Part shown: piece by piece, positions 6,770 through 17,312 of the stretch | Position numbering within the stretch: the stretch's first letter is position 1 | Layout: each line of letters starts with the position of its first letter | Assembly: GCA_011620845.1 (NCBI GenBank) | Contig: WOYJ01000049.1 | Span: forward strand, 1 to 22,932 | DNA length: 22,932 nucleotides | Source: Methanobacteriaceae archaeon | GTDB taxonomy: Archaea; Methanobacteriota; Methanobacteria; Methanobacteriales; Methanobacteriaceae | Direction: 5' to 3' | Made by a program: the position numbers and the translations under genes | The notes under the pieces: model-generated | What the model was told of the DNA's origin: nothing | The model's database searches: none | Seen by the model: only the letters and a program-made list of their open reading frames with translations

Positions 6770-8720
6770 ATGAGCGAATTTAGACTTGTATCAAACTACA
6801 AACCACTAGGTGACCAGCCTAAAGCCATAAAATCACTCACAGAAGGCATACAAAGAGGATTCAAACACCAGACACTCTTAGGGGTAACTGGTTCAGGTAA
6901 GACCTTCACCATGGCCAACGTTATAAAGGAGGTTCAAAAACCCACCCTGGTTATGTCCCATAATAAAACACTGGCCGCCCAGTTATACGAGGAGTTCCGG
7001 GAGCTCTTCCCGGATAATGCTGTGGAGTACTTCGTAAGCTACTACGATTACTACCAGCCAGAGGCCTACATCCCCCACTCAGACACCTACATAGATAAGG
7101 AGGCGTCCATCAATGATGAAATCGATATGATGCGCCACTCCACCACCCAATCCCTGCTTTCCCGGGACGATGTCATAGTGGTCTCCAGTGTCTCCTGCAT
7201 CTACGGTATAGGGTCTCCGGAGGATTACAGTGAACATGTGCTCCCCCTGAGTGTAGGGGACACCATGGACAGGGAAGCCATACTGGCCAGCCTGGTTAAG
7301 ATGCAGTACGACCGCAACGACATAGAATTTACCAGGGGTACCTTCCGGGTCAGGGGAGATGTAATCGACGTATATCCCGCCCATGGAAAGGTGGCCCTGC
7401 GAATCGGGCTCTTTGGAGATGAGATAGAAAACATCTCCACCATCGATCCACTTTTAATGACTCACCGGAGGGATATGGACCGGATAACCATCTTCCCGGC
7501 CAAACACTTCGTGATAGCTGATTCGAAACTCAGGAAGGCATTAAATGCCATTGAAGAGGAACTGGAAGATAGGCTCACCATCCTGAAAGCACAGAACAAA
7601 CTGGTAGAGGCGCAGAGGCTGGAGCAGAGGACACGGTATGATATGGAGATGCTCCGGGAGATGGGCTACTGCCCTGGTATCGAGAACTACTCCATGCACC
7701 TTTCCGGACGGAAATGGGGGGAAACACCCTACACGCTTCTGAAATATTTCCCAAAGGATTATTTAACTATTATAGATGAGTCTCACGTCACCGTACCCCA
7801 GATAGGTGGAATGTACGCCGGGGATAAAGCCCGTAAGGACAGCCTGGTGGAGTACGGTTTCAGACTACCCTCTGCCAGGGAGAACCGGCCCCTGAACTTC
7901 CCGGAATTCGAGGCACTGCAGAACCAGGTGATCTACGTCTCAGCCACACCAGCCAAGTACGAGTTGGGACTCAGCCCCAACATCGTGGAACAGATAATCA
8001 GGCCCACTGGGTTGGTGGATCCAGAGATACAGATCCACCCGGTGAAGGGACAGGTGGAACACCTCCGGGGAGAGATAAACAAGAAGGTAGATAGTGATCA
8101 GAGAGTTCTGGTAACCACCCTCACCAAGAAGATGGCCGAGGACCTCACAGACTACTACGCCCGGACCGGTCTCAAGGTACGCTACCTCCACTCGGAGATC
8201 AGCACCCTGGAGAGGATAGACATCATCGACGACCTTCGCCGGGGAGAATTCCACTGTTTAGTGGGAGTGAACCTTTTAAGAGAAGGTCTGGACCTCCCTG
8301 AGGTAGGCCTGGTGGGTATACTCGACGCTGATAAGGAGGGATTCCTCCGCAGCGAGCCATCACTTATCCAGACCATCGGCCGGGCCGCCCGGAACGTGGA
8401 GGGGCAGGTCATGATCTACGCCGATGAGGTGACGGAATCCATCCGCAAGGCAGTGGACACCACCAACCGGAGAAGACATTTACAGATGGAATATAACAGG
8501 AAACATAACATCACACCCAAAAGCACGTCCCGTTCACTTAAGGAAAAAACACAGAAGAAGGATGTGGTCCTGCGCGACGACATCGAAAACATGCCCAAGG
8601 ATGAATTACACCTGTTCATACAGGATCTAAGGAAAGACATGAAAAAAGCAGCCCAGAGACTGGATTTTGAAGAAGCAGCAAAAATCAGGGATAAAATACT
8701 GATATTCGAGGAAGTTAGAG

Positions 8721-8728
<8 letters not shown>
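6770..8728 (+). CDS. uvrB: UvrABC excinuclease subunit B (helicase/damage verification)
   Basis: UvrB receives DNA from UvrA, verifies damage by threading one strand behind a beta-hairpin and recruits UvrC. From ATG 6770 the protein has 652 residues, normal for the family. Walker A GVTGSGKT is at 38-45, the beta-hairpin region (YFVSYYDYYQPEAY) at 87-100, a DEAH-like DESH box (IIDESH) near residue 340, helicase motifs V-VI (GLDLPEVG and QTIGRAARN) in the C-terminal RecA-like domain, and a UVR motif (DFEEAAKIRDKI) at the C-terminus. The open frame runs 28 codons further upstream, but GAGG at 6760-6763 and homology (MSEFRLVSNYKPLGDQ) fix the start at 6770. Its last 8 bases overlap uvrA, indicating translational coupling. 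Confidence 0.97.
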
Positions 8729-11624
<2,896 letters not shown>

Positions 11625-11733
11625 AAACCCACTTTTCCTATTTTATTTCAAGAAAATTTTATTATTTCCAAAGCCCATATATCTTATTACAGATTTTCTT
11701 TCTAAAAAGTTGAAATTTACTGGGGACAACAGG

Positions 11734-12654
11734 ATGGTTAATCAGAGCCAAAGTGATGTTTACCTCATTAAAACCGGGGATAGAGCAGAGGGAATCGATC
11801 TTTTACTTAAAAAATTTAGTTTAAATGAATTTTCCGGGAAAAATGTGGCTATAAAGGCCAATTTCAACAGCGCCGATCCCTTCCCGGCATCCACCCATCT
11901 ACAGACTTTGGAGGCGCTGGTCAGGAATCTCCAGGAAGCCGGTGCGTCCGAGCTGGTGATGGCCGAGCGCAGTGGCATGGGAACCACCCGGGAAGTACTT
12001 GAGAAGATGGGTGTATATGAATTATCGCGTGAACTTGGTTTTAAACTGGTGGTCCTTGATGAAGAAGAAAAAGAGGGATGGATTAAAATTAAGGGAGATG
12101 GAAACCACTGGCTTCGAGGTTTTTATATTTCTAAAATATTTCAAGAGGCAGATAAGGTGGTGCAGACCTGTTGTCTGAAAACCCATAGATTCGGCGGCCA
12201 CTTTACTCTTTCACTTAAAAATTCAGTGGGCCTGGTGGCTAAGAAAGTCCCGGGAAGTGTTTACAACTACATGGCCGAGTTACATATGTCCCCATACCAG
12301 CGGAAGATGATAGCAGAGATAAACCCACACTACCCTGTGGACCTGGTTTTAATGGATGGAATAAAAGCCTTCCTAGACCAGGGACCAGAGAGAGGCCAGT
12401 TAGCCGAACCCAATCTTTTACTTGCTTCAACCGACAGGGTGGCCATTGATGCGGTGGGAGTTGCTGTATTAAGATATTATGGTACCACCGGTGATGTTTC
12501 TCGTGGGCCGATCTTCCAGCAGGAACAGATTAAACGAGGGGTAGAACTGGGTGTTGGAGTTGAATCTGTAGATAAAATTAATTTGATACCAGTTACCGAT
12601 GAAAGCCAGAAAGCTACTGATGATCTAAACTCTATTTTAGAAGAACAGGGATGA
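11734..12654 (+). CDS. DUF362 family protein without ferredoxin domain
   Basis: A protein of 306 residues matching the DUF362 family: KANFNSADP near the N-terminus, an EALVRNLQEAGA helix, and the central segment CLKTHRFGGHFTLSLKNSVG, which is the typical family motif (K-x-H, then S/T-LKN-x-x-G). Many DUF362 proteins carry an added 2[4Fe-4S] domain; this one has only the adjacent CC of that motif and no CxxCxxC, so it is the short form. The biochemical role is not established. The open frame runs upstream to 11548 inside uvrA, but the family start is ATG 11734, preceded by GGGG at 11722-11725. It is 109 bases after uvrA; a TATA-like CATATATC at about 11673 suggests its own promoter. Confidence 0.85.
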   Translation: MVNQSQSDVYLIKTGDRAEGIDLLLKKFSLNEFSGKNVAIKANFNSADPFPASTHLQTLEALVRNLQEAGASELVMAERSGMGTTREVLEKMGVYELSRELGFKLVVLDEEEKEGWIKIKGDGNHWLRGFYISKIFQEADKVVQTCCLKTHRFGGHFTLSLKNSVGLVAKKVPGSVYNYMAELHMSPYQRKMIAEINPHYPVDLVLMDGIKAFLDQGPERGQLAEPNLLLASTDRVAIDAVGVAVLRYYGTTGDVSRGPIFQQEQIKRGVELGVGVESVDKINLIPVTDESQKATDDLNSILEEQG

Positions 12655-12741
12655 TAACATGGGTTTTTTTATACTCTAACCATTTAGATCCTGTTTTCAT
12701 CTGGATTGGAAATCCTATTTTGCACTGTCTTTAAATGAATA

Positions 12742-12792
12742 TTTTTATAAACCCATAATGGAGATACTCTTAATATTAGTTGAAAAACTAAT
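12742..12792 (+). promoter_or_regulatory. Promoter and 5'-leader hairpin of the DUF2121 gene
   Basis: A TATA-like TTTTTATAA at 12742-12750 predicts transcription from about 12770-12775. A perfect 7-base stem with a GAAA tetraloop, ATTAGTT-GAAA-AACTAAT, follows at 12775-12792 and would sit at the very 5' end of the mRNA, just ahead of the GGTGG ribosome-binding site at 12801-12805. It may protect the transcript or modulate initiation. The stem is visible in the sequence; its role is inferred. Confidence 0.4.
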
Positions 12793-12812
12793 TATTTATT
12801 GGTGGAATAAAA

Positions 12813-13742
12813 TTGAGCCTTATAATTTGTTACACAGGAACTAAAGGCAGTGTTATAATAGGAGATAAAAGGAGAATAGGTTTTTTCGGAAATGAAAAGA
12901 AAAGAGAACTTTTAGAGGAGGAACTTTACTCTGGATCCATTAAAACCCAGGAGGCTCTGCTTAAACGGGCTGAAGAACTGGGAATAACCCTTAAGATAAC
13001 CGATGATGCAGAGAAGGTAAGGGAAATTGGTGATGTAATTACCGGGGAAGTGAAAACCACCACTCCCTTCGAGACAAAGAGGAAAAGAATATATGCAACC
13101 ACCGGGAGTTACAGTTTGGTGGAACTATCTGGTTCGACCATAAAGAACATGGAAGGCGGAACCACTTCCATAGTGGTGTTTGGAAATAAGTACACCAAAG
13201 AAATAGCCAATAAAGCCATCCAGGATAATTGGAAGAAAAAGGTATCCCTGAAGGATGTGGGGGTGATATTTGAGAAAGTTATGGACGAAGTTTCCAGGCA
13301 AACACCTTCAGTAAGCCCGAACTATGATCTAATCATCAAACACCCCTCCTTAAACAATAAACAGGCCAAAGAACTCCTTAGAACCACTATACTCCAGGAT
13401 GTTAAGGAATTGGAGAAATGGCGTGAAGAACTGAAGGAACAGATGATAAAAGCCGCTAAAGGAATCGAGATGTCCAATAAAATCCTGGACAACGGAGTGG
13501 TGGGGAAAGTAAGTAAGGTTGAGGGCCACCAGGTGGAAATCACCCTGGCCGAGGGGGTGGAAGCACTGGACCTGGAATGGAACCTGCAGGCTGAACCCGG
13601 GGAAGTGGTGGCCATGGAAGTTGATGAGCCAGACAAATTATCTGTTGGTGATATGGCCGTGATCAAGGATGAAAACCTCTGTGTCATGCCCAGCCAGTGC
13701 GGACTTAAATGTGAAGTCATTTTATGTAAAACAGATAAATAA
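12813..13742 (+). CDS. DUF2121 family protein, Ntn-hydrolase-like N-terminus
   Basis: A 309-residue protein of a methanogen family that I recognise as DUF2121, with no assigned function. It starts at TTG 12813, with GGTGG at 12801-12805 seven bases ahead. The first 25 residues (SLIICYTGTKGSVIIGDKRR) resemble the opening strands of proteasome beta subunits and other Ntn hydrolases, where the pattern is nucleophile, strand, K-x-G-V-V-I-A-x-D-x-R. Removal of Met would expose Ser2. A second block, IYATTGSYSLVELSG through GGTTSIVVFGNKY, also recalls Ntn strands. A helical middle (about 190-220) leads to a beta-rich C-terminal part with three Cys (CVMPSQCGLKC). It lies 43 bases before the MBL-fold gene, so the two are probably co-transcribed. 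The Ntn link is inference. Confidence 0.8.
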   Translation: MSLIICYTGTKGSVIIGDKRRIGFFGNEKKRELLEEELYSGSIKTQEALLKRAEELGITLKITDDAEKVREIGDVITGEVKTTTPFETKRKRIYATTGSYSLVELSGSTIKNMEGGTTSIVVFGNKYTKEIANKAIQDNWKKKVSLKDVGVIFEKVMDEVSRQTPSVSPNYDLIIKHPSLNNKQAKELLRTTILQDVKELEKWREELKEQMIKAAKGIEMSNKILDNGVVGKVSKVEGHQVEITLAEGVEALDLEWNLQAEPGEVVAMEVDEPDKLSVGDMAVIKDENLCVMPSQCGLKCEVILCKTDK

Positions 13743-13743
13743 C

Positions 13744-13768
13744 AATTCAGAATTTTAAGGTCTGAATT
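13744..13768 (+). promoter_or_regulatory. Intercistronic hairpin between the DUF2121 and MBL genes
   Basis: A perfect 8-base inverted repeat (AATTCAGA at 13744-13751, TCTGAATT at 13761-13768) with a 9-base loop fills most of the 43-base gap and ends five bases before the GGGAG ribosome-binding site of the next gene. It could be a processing or stability element. No T run follows, so it is unlikely to be a simple terminator. Confidence 0.4.
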
Positions 13769-13785
13769 TAAATTAGGGAGAATAA

Positions 13786-14592
13786 ATGAAACTGACATTT
13801 TTAGGAAGCGGCGGGGGAAGATTTGCCACCATAACCCAGAAGAGGATGACCGGCGGTTTCAGAATCGATGATATCGATGGAAAGAACATCCACATAGACC
13901 CTGGACCCGGGGCACTGGTGCGGACGTACCAGTTCGGACTGAGCCCCTTAAAGTTAAACGGGGTGCTGGTTTCCCACAGCCACACCGACCATTACACCGA
14001 TGCAGAGGTTCTAATTGAGGCCATGACCAGGGGTATGACCTGGAAAAAGGGCTTTCTGGTGGGTAGTAAAAGTGTTATAGATGGATATGAAAGATGGGGT
14101 CCCTGCATATCCAAGTATCACAAGAGCATCCCCCGGGTTAACATATTAGAGGCTGGTGAAACAGTTAAAATAGATAAACTAAGGGTAACCGCCACCAGTA
14201 CCAAACACGGCGACCCTAAAGCGGTGGGGTTCAAGTTCCAGGTGGATGATTTTATCATTTCCTACACCTCAGATACAGGGTACATACCAGAACTTGCCAG
14301 GGAACATAAAGATGCGGATGTGCTTATAGCCAGTGTAATAAGACCCGATGGTGACCGTCTGCACGGACATCTCTGTGCAGATGATTTCCAGAAACTGGTG
14401 GAGGAAGTTTCACCTAAACTGGCCATCATGACCCACCTGGGGATGAAGCTCATCATGAACCATCCTGACCAGGAAGCAGAAAGAATCAAAAAGAACACGG
14501 GAAAACAGGTAATAGCCGCCCGGGATGGTATGGAAATAGATCTGGATGAATTCAGGCCGAAACAGCAGACACTGGATGAGTTTAAATCATAG
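13786..14592 (+). CDS. Metallo-beta-lactamase-fold hydrolase with C-terminal PIP-box-like tail
   Basis: A 268-residue MBL-fold protein. The metal motif H64-S-H66-T-D68-H69 is intact, the later acidic ligand is probably in SYTSDTGY, and MTHLGMK offers a late His. The layout is closest to the RNase Z/phosphodiesterase side of the superfamily, but the substrate cannot be called. The last ten residues, KQQTLDEFKS, fit Q-x-x-L-x-x-F (Q260, L263, F266) at the extreme C-terminus. This resembles archaeal PCNA-interacting peptides such as that of RFC large subunit, although the second aromatic residue is missing. If real, it would place the enzyme at the sliding clamp in DNA replication or repair. The start has GGGAG at 13776-13780. 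It follows the DUF2121 gene and precedes tRNA-Thr. Confidence 0.88.
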   Translation: MKLTFLGSGGGRFATITQKRMTGGFRIDDIDGKNIHIDPGPGALVRTYQFGLSPLKLNGVLVSHSHTDHYTDAEVLIEAMTRGMTWKKGFLVGSKSVIDGYERWGPCISKYHKSIPRVNILEAGETVKIDKLRVTATSTKHGDPKAVGFKFQVDDFIISYTSDTGYIPELAREHKDADVLIASVIRPDGDRLHGHLCADDFQKLVEEVSPKLAIMTHLGMKLIMNHPDQEAERIKKNTGKQVIAARDGMEIDLDEFRPKQQTLDEFKS

Positions 14593-14617
14593 AAAAAACT
14601 AATTTTAAATTGTCCAT

Positions 14618-14691
14618 GCCCCGGTGGCTTAGTCCGGTATAGCGCGGGATTCGTAATCCTGAGGTCGCGGGTTCAATTCCCGCCCGGGGCT
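14618..14691 (+). tRNA. tRNA-Thr (anticodon CGU)
   Basis: A complete cloverleaf can be drawn. The acceptor stem is GCCCCGG (14618-14624) with CCGGGGC (14684-14690) and discriminator U at 14691. The D arm contains the GG pair (AGTCCGGTAT). The anticodon stem CGGGA/TCCTG encloses the loop TTCGTAA with anticodon CGU, which decodes ACG as Thr. The T arm is GCGGG-TTCAATT-CCCGC. There is no intron and no encoded CCA, as is common in archaea. It starts 25 bases after the MBL gene stop, so a TATA element probably overlaps the end of that gene. Confidence 0.97.
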
Positions 14692-14720
14692 TAAATTTAC
14701 TATTTTAAGAGATTAATATC

Positions 14721-14876
14721 TTAATCTACTTCCCTTATCTCTTCCACCACATATTTCCCGCCGCAGGGACAGTCCTCAACTAAATCTCCCAGTTCATAAG
14801 GGGGAGTATCTGAATCTAATTCAAAGGTTTTCTCGGCATTGCATAGGTTGCAACGAGCAATTATAAACCAGTCCAT
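14721..14876 (-). CDS. 51-residue zinc-ribbon protein downstream of aroC
   Basis: A small reading frame encoding about 51 residues, beginning MDWFIIARCNLCN and ending with EEIREVD. Two Cys pairs, C9-x-x-C12 and C36-P-C38-G-G, make a minimal zinc ribbon, and the protein is otherwise acidic. The start is very well supported: GGGAGGT lies six or seven bases ahead of the ATG at 14876. It follows aroC by 41 bases on the same strand and its stop precedes the convergent tRNA region by 29 bases. The function is unknown; I know small ribbons of this kind mainly as RNA- or protein-binding factors. The combination of a strong ribosome-binding site, Cys pattern and clean stop makes it a real gene in my view. 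Confidence 0.75.
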   Translation of the reverse strand: MDWFIIARCNLCNAEKTFELDSDTPPYELGDLVEDCPCGGKYVVEEIREVD

Positions 14877-14917
14877 AGGGAAACCTCCCGGGTTTTGGAT
14901 TTTTTCATCTTTCTTGT

Positions 14918-16024
14918 CTACTCCAATTTTTCTACAGTAGAAGGGGGAATGAACCCTCCTCTTAACAGGTGATCCGCCAGTACCATAGCCATAGAAGCCT
15001 CTGCCACAGCTGTTATCCGGGGGCAGATGCAGGGGTCGTGCCTTCCCTCTATCTCTATCTCCGCTTCCTTCATCTCTTCTAGATCAACTGTTTTCTGGGC
15101 CTGTGAAATGGATGGAGTGGGTTTAACGGCTATCCTAACCACTATGGGCATGCCATTGGATATACCACCCAAAATCCCTCCGGCCTGGTTGGTGGTGGTT
15201 TTGATTTTACCATCCGCCGTAACGTAGTATTCATCGTTGGTACCATATCCGGTAAGCTCGGCCACTTTAAATCCAGCGCCGATCTCCACACCCTTAACAG
15301 CGCCAATGCCCATCATGGCCTTGGCGAGATCCGCGTCCAGCTTATCAAAGACAGGCTCACCCAAACCTACCGGGGCATTTAAGGCCACAGTTTCCACAAT
15401 ACCACCTATAGAATCCCCCTTAGACTTCACCTTAAGTATCAGTTCTTCCATTTCCTTGGCAGCTTTAGGATCAGCACATCTAACTGGATTCTCTTTTATT
15501 TTGGATTCTATCTGGTTGATGTTAACTGTGTTAGCTTTGATATTCCCTATCTGAGTTACGTGGGAGACAACTTTTATTCCCAGTTGATCTAAGATCTTCT
15601 TGGCCACCGCACCGCCGATAACATGGCCTATGGTGACTCTTCCACTTCCACGGCCACCGCCACGATAATCGTAGTTTAAATATTTGCTTTTCCAGGTGAA
15701 ATCCCCGTGTCCCGGGCGGGGGGTGTTTTTAAGTGCTTCATATGCCGATGAGTTAAATTCACGGTTTTTAACCACCGCTGCAATGGGGGTGCCATCTGTT
15801 TTACCCTGGAATACACCGGACAGGATCTGGGCCTGGTCTGTCTCACCCCGTGAGGTGGTGACCTGACTGGTTCCAGGCCGCCTTTTATCAAGTTCCCTTT
15901 GAATATCATCTTCGCTTAAATCAATTCCTGCGGGACAACCGTCAATTACAGCTCCCAGGGCCACGCCATGGCTGGAGCCGAAGGTGGTAACCTTGAATAC
16001 CTTTCCGGTGGTGTTTCCTGACAA
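14918..16024 (-). CDS. aroC: Chorismate synthase
   Basis: This enzyme converts 5-enolpyruvylshikimate-3-phosphate to chorismate with reduced FMN, the last step of the shikimate pathway to aromatic amino acids. The protein shows the signature regions: SGNTTGKVFKVTTFGSSHG at the N-terminus, RPGHGDFTW and YDYRGGGRGSGRVT in the middle, and GRHDPCICPR plus AVAEASMAMVLADH near the end. The open frame begins at ATG 16042, but that ATG only precedes the ribosome-binding site AGAGGTGA. The fitting start is TTG at 16024, five bases after that site, giving MSGNTTGK and 368 residues. Imperfect repeats lie over its promoter. A zinc-ribbon gene follows it. It is the only shikimate gene in view. Confidence 0.96.
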   Translation of the reverse strand: MSGNTTGKVFKVTTFGSSHGVALGAVIDGCPAGIDLSEDDIQRELDKRRPGTSQVTTSRGETDQAQILSGVFQGKTDGTPIAAVVKNREFNSSAYEALKNTPRPGHGDFTWKSKYLNYDYRGGGRGSGRVTIGHVIGGAVAKKILDQLGIKVVSHVTQIGNIKANTVNINQIESKIKENPVRCADPKAAKEMEELILKVKSKGDSIGGIVETVALNAPVGLGEPVFDKLDADLAKAMMGIGAVKGVEIGAGFKVAELTGYGTNDEYYVTADGKIKTTTNQAGGILGGISNGMPIVVRIAVKPTPSISQAQKTVDLEEMKEAEIEIEGRHDPCICPRITAVAEASMAMVLADHLLRGGFIPPSTVEKLE

Positions 16025-16054
16025 TGAATCACCTCTTATCATTCTTTAATGTGT

Positions 16055-16130
16055 AATATTGGATTTCAGATTAAACTTATTATAAATATCAGATTTCAGA
16101 TTATATTCGTGGTAAATATTAGATTGATTA
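16055..16130. repeat. Three imperfect direct repeats at 30-base spacing over the aroC promoter
   Basis: Boxes beginning at 16055, 16085 and 16115 read AATATTGGATTTCAGATTA, AATATCAGATTTCAGATTA and AATATTAGATTGATTA. The first two match at 17 of 19 positions; the third is shortened. The start-to-start distance is exactly 30 bases each time, close to three helical turns, so bound proteins would lie on one face of the DNA. On the minus strand a TATA-like ATATTTATAA lies within them at about 16079-16088, ahead of the aroC TTG at 16024. Confidence 0.6.
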
Positions 16131-16205
16131 CATCAAAGCATCGATTACATATTTTTCCCTGGTTATATTATTATTAAGCTTCAATTTATAGGTATCAAAA
16201 AATTT

Positions 16206-16652
16206 TTATATCCGTACTATAAACCCGGTTTTTTCTTCCTGGCTAAAACCAGCCTGCTGGTAGAAATCCAGTGTGGCATCATCTTTTTGACTGGTTAGAA
16301 GCATCACCTTGTAACAACCACGTTCCCGGGCTATCTCCACGGCCTTTTTTAAAACCGCAGTTCCATAACCCCTTTTCCTGTAGTCTGGATGGGTAACCAC
16401 ATTTTCTATCAGTCCATAGGGCCTGGCCTCTCTGGTAAGGTTCCGGATGACGGTCAGGTTACAGGTAGAGACCAGAATCCCATCTTCCTCTGCAACCAGA
16501 TAGAAATAGTCTGGGTTGGAGATTATCCCATCCCAATGTTTTTTAAGAGCTTCATCAACCTCCAAAACCTGGTCGTCCAGATTCAAATAGGCGTAAAGTG
16601 ATAGAAGAAAGTTCAATTCATCTTCTTTTATTAAACGTACTTTTTCTATCAT
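16206..16652 (-). CDS. GNAT family N-acetyltransferase
   Basis: A 148-residue acetyl-CoA-dependent acyltransferase of the Gcn5 fold. The acetyl-CoA-binding motif A is clear: VVTHPDYRKRGYGTAVLKKA (V-x(n)-R/Q-x-x-G-x-G/A), preceded by a strand YGLIENV and followed by the late FYQQAGF motif. The substrate cannot be told from sequence. The open frame extends ten codons to an ATG at 16682, overlapping the preceding gene by 17 bases. I prefer ATG 16652 (MIEKVRLIKEDE) by homology and because GGAGG lies just ahead, although its gap of three bases is short. It belongs to a minus-strand series with the NTF2-like and small membrane proteins. Confidence 0.9.
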   Translation of the reverse strand: MIEKVRLIKEDELNFLLSLYAYLNLDDQVLEVDEALKKHWDGIISNPDYFYLVAEEDGILVSTCNLTVIRNLTREARPYGLIENVVTHPDYRKRGYGTAVLKKAVEIARERGCYKVMLLTSQKDDATLDFYQQAGFSQEEKTGFIVRI

Positions 16653-16665
16653 ATTCCTCCGGTGG

Positions 16666-17055
16666 TTAACTGATATCTTCAATGTAGATAATCTTCCCGC
16701 CCTTAAATTTAAAAACTGATTCCCCTTTAAGTTTCACCAGCTCTCCAGACTTAGGACCTTCCGGAATATCAACATTAAGCACGGCCTTAAAATCTATTTT
16801 ATTTTTTACCACGTCACCGTCGATGGCCTGCTCGGTGATGGTCATCTCCCTCTTCTTCAACAGCTTAGTTGAATCCTTCACCTGCTTTTTAAAGGTTTCA
16901 AGTCCCTGTATATACATATTTACTTCGCCATTAGCAATATTTTTAAATTCAACATCGGGATGGATGTTTTTAACCATCTTATCCACATCAAATTCATTAT
17001 ATGCTTTAACGTACTGGTCTATGATTATCTTCATCTGTTTCGCTTTACTGACCAT
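16666..17055 (-). CDS. NTF2-like/SnoaL-fold protein
   Basis: A 129-residue protein with the cone-shaped NTF2-like fold pattern: an N-terminal helix (IIIDQYVKAYNEFDVDKMV), a short segment with HPDVEFKN, then a helix, followed by strands that end in FKFKGGKIIYIEDIS. This is the usual ending (x-F-x-GGKI-x-x-I-x-D) of SnoaL-like proteins, which include isomerases, cyclases and non-catalytic binding proteins. No catalytic assignment is possible. GGTG lies eight bases ahead of the ATG. It lies between the small membrane protein and the GNAT gene with short gaps, so an operon is likely. Confidence 0.82.
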   Translation of the reverse strand: MVSKAKQMKIIIDQYVKAYNEFDVDKMVKNIHPDVEFKNIANGEVNMYIQGLETFKKQVKDSTKLLKKREMTITEQAIDGDVVKNKIDFKAVLNVDIPEGPKSGELVKLKGESVFKFKGGKIIYIEDIS

Positions 17056-17069
17056 GTATCTACACCATA

Positions 17070-17276
17070 TTAACCTTGTTTAAAGGCCCAAGGAACCCAT
17101 AACAGGACGCAAATAATTGCAACAATTGCTATGCTGAGTATAAATACTCCAATATTTTCTAAGATGCCTAAACTACCGGCTAAGTAGATAAGCCATAAGG
17201 CAATGGCAACCAGCCATCCTAAGCCTATGAAAATAGTTACGTATATCCTCCACTGTTCTGGTTCTGCTTTACTCAT
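17070..17276 (-). CDS. Small membrane protein with two helices
   Basis: A protein of 68 residues from ATG 17276 (MSKAEPEQWRIY), with hydrophobic helices at about 11-33 and 39-63 and a short intervening loop; the C-terminus ends WAFKQG. GGAGGGTGAT lies just ahead of this ATG; the open frame also has an upstream GTG at 17285 that overlaps the ribosome-binding site and is less likely. No family is recognised with confidence. It precedes the NTF2-like gene by 14 bases and probably shares its transcript. Confidence 0.65.
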   Translation of the reverse strand: MSKAEPEQWRIYVTIFIGLGWLVAIALWLIYLAGSLGILENIGVFILSIAIVAIICVLLWVPWAFKQG

Positions 17277-17312
17277 CTGTATCACCCTCCACTACCTGGA
17301 TCTTAATTAAAA

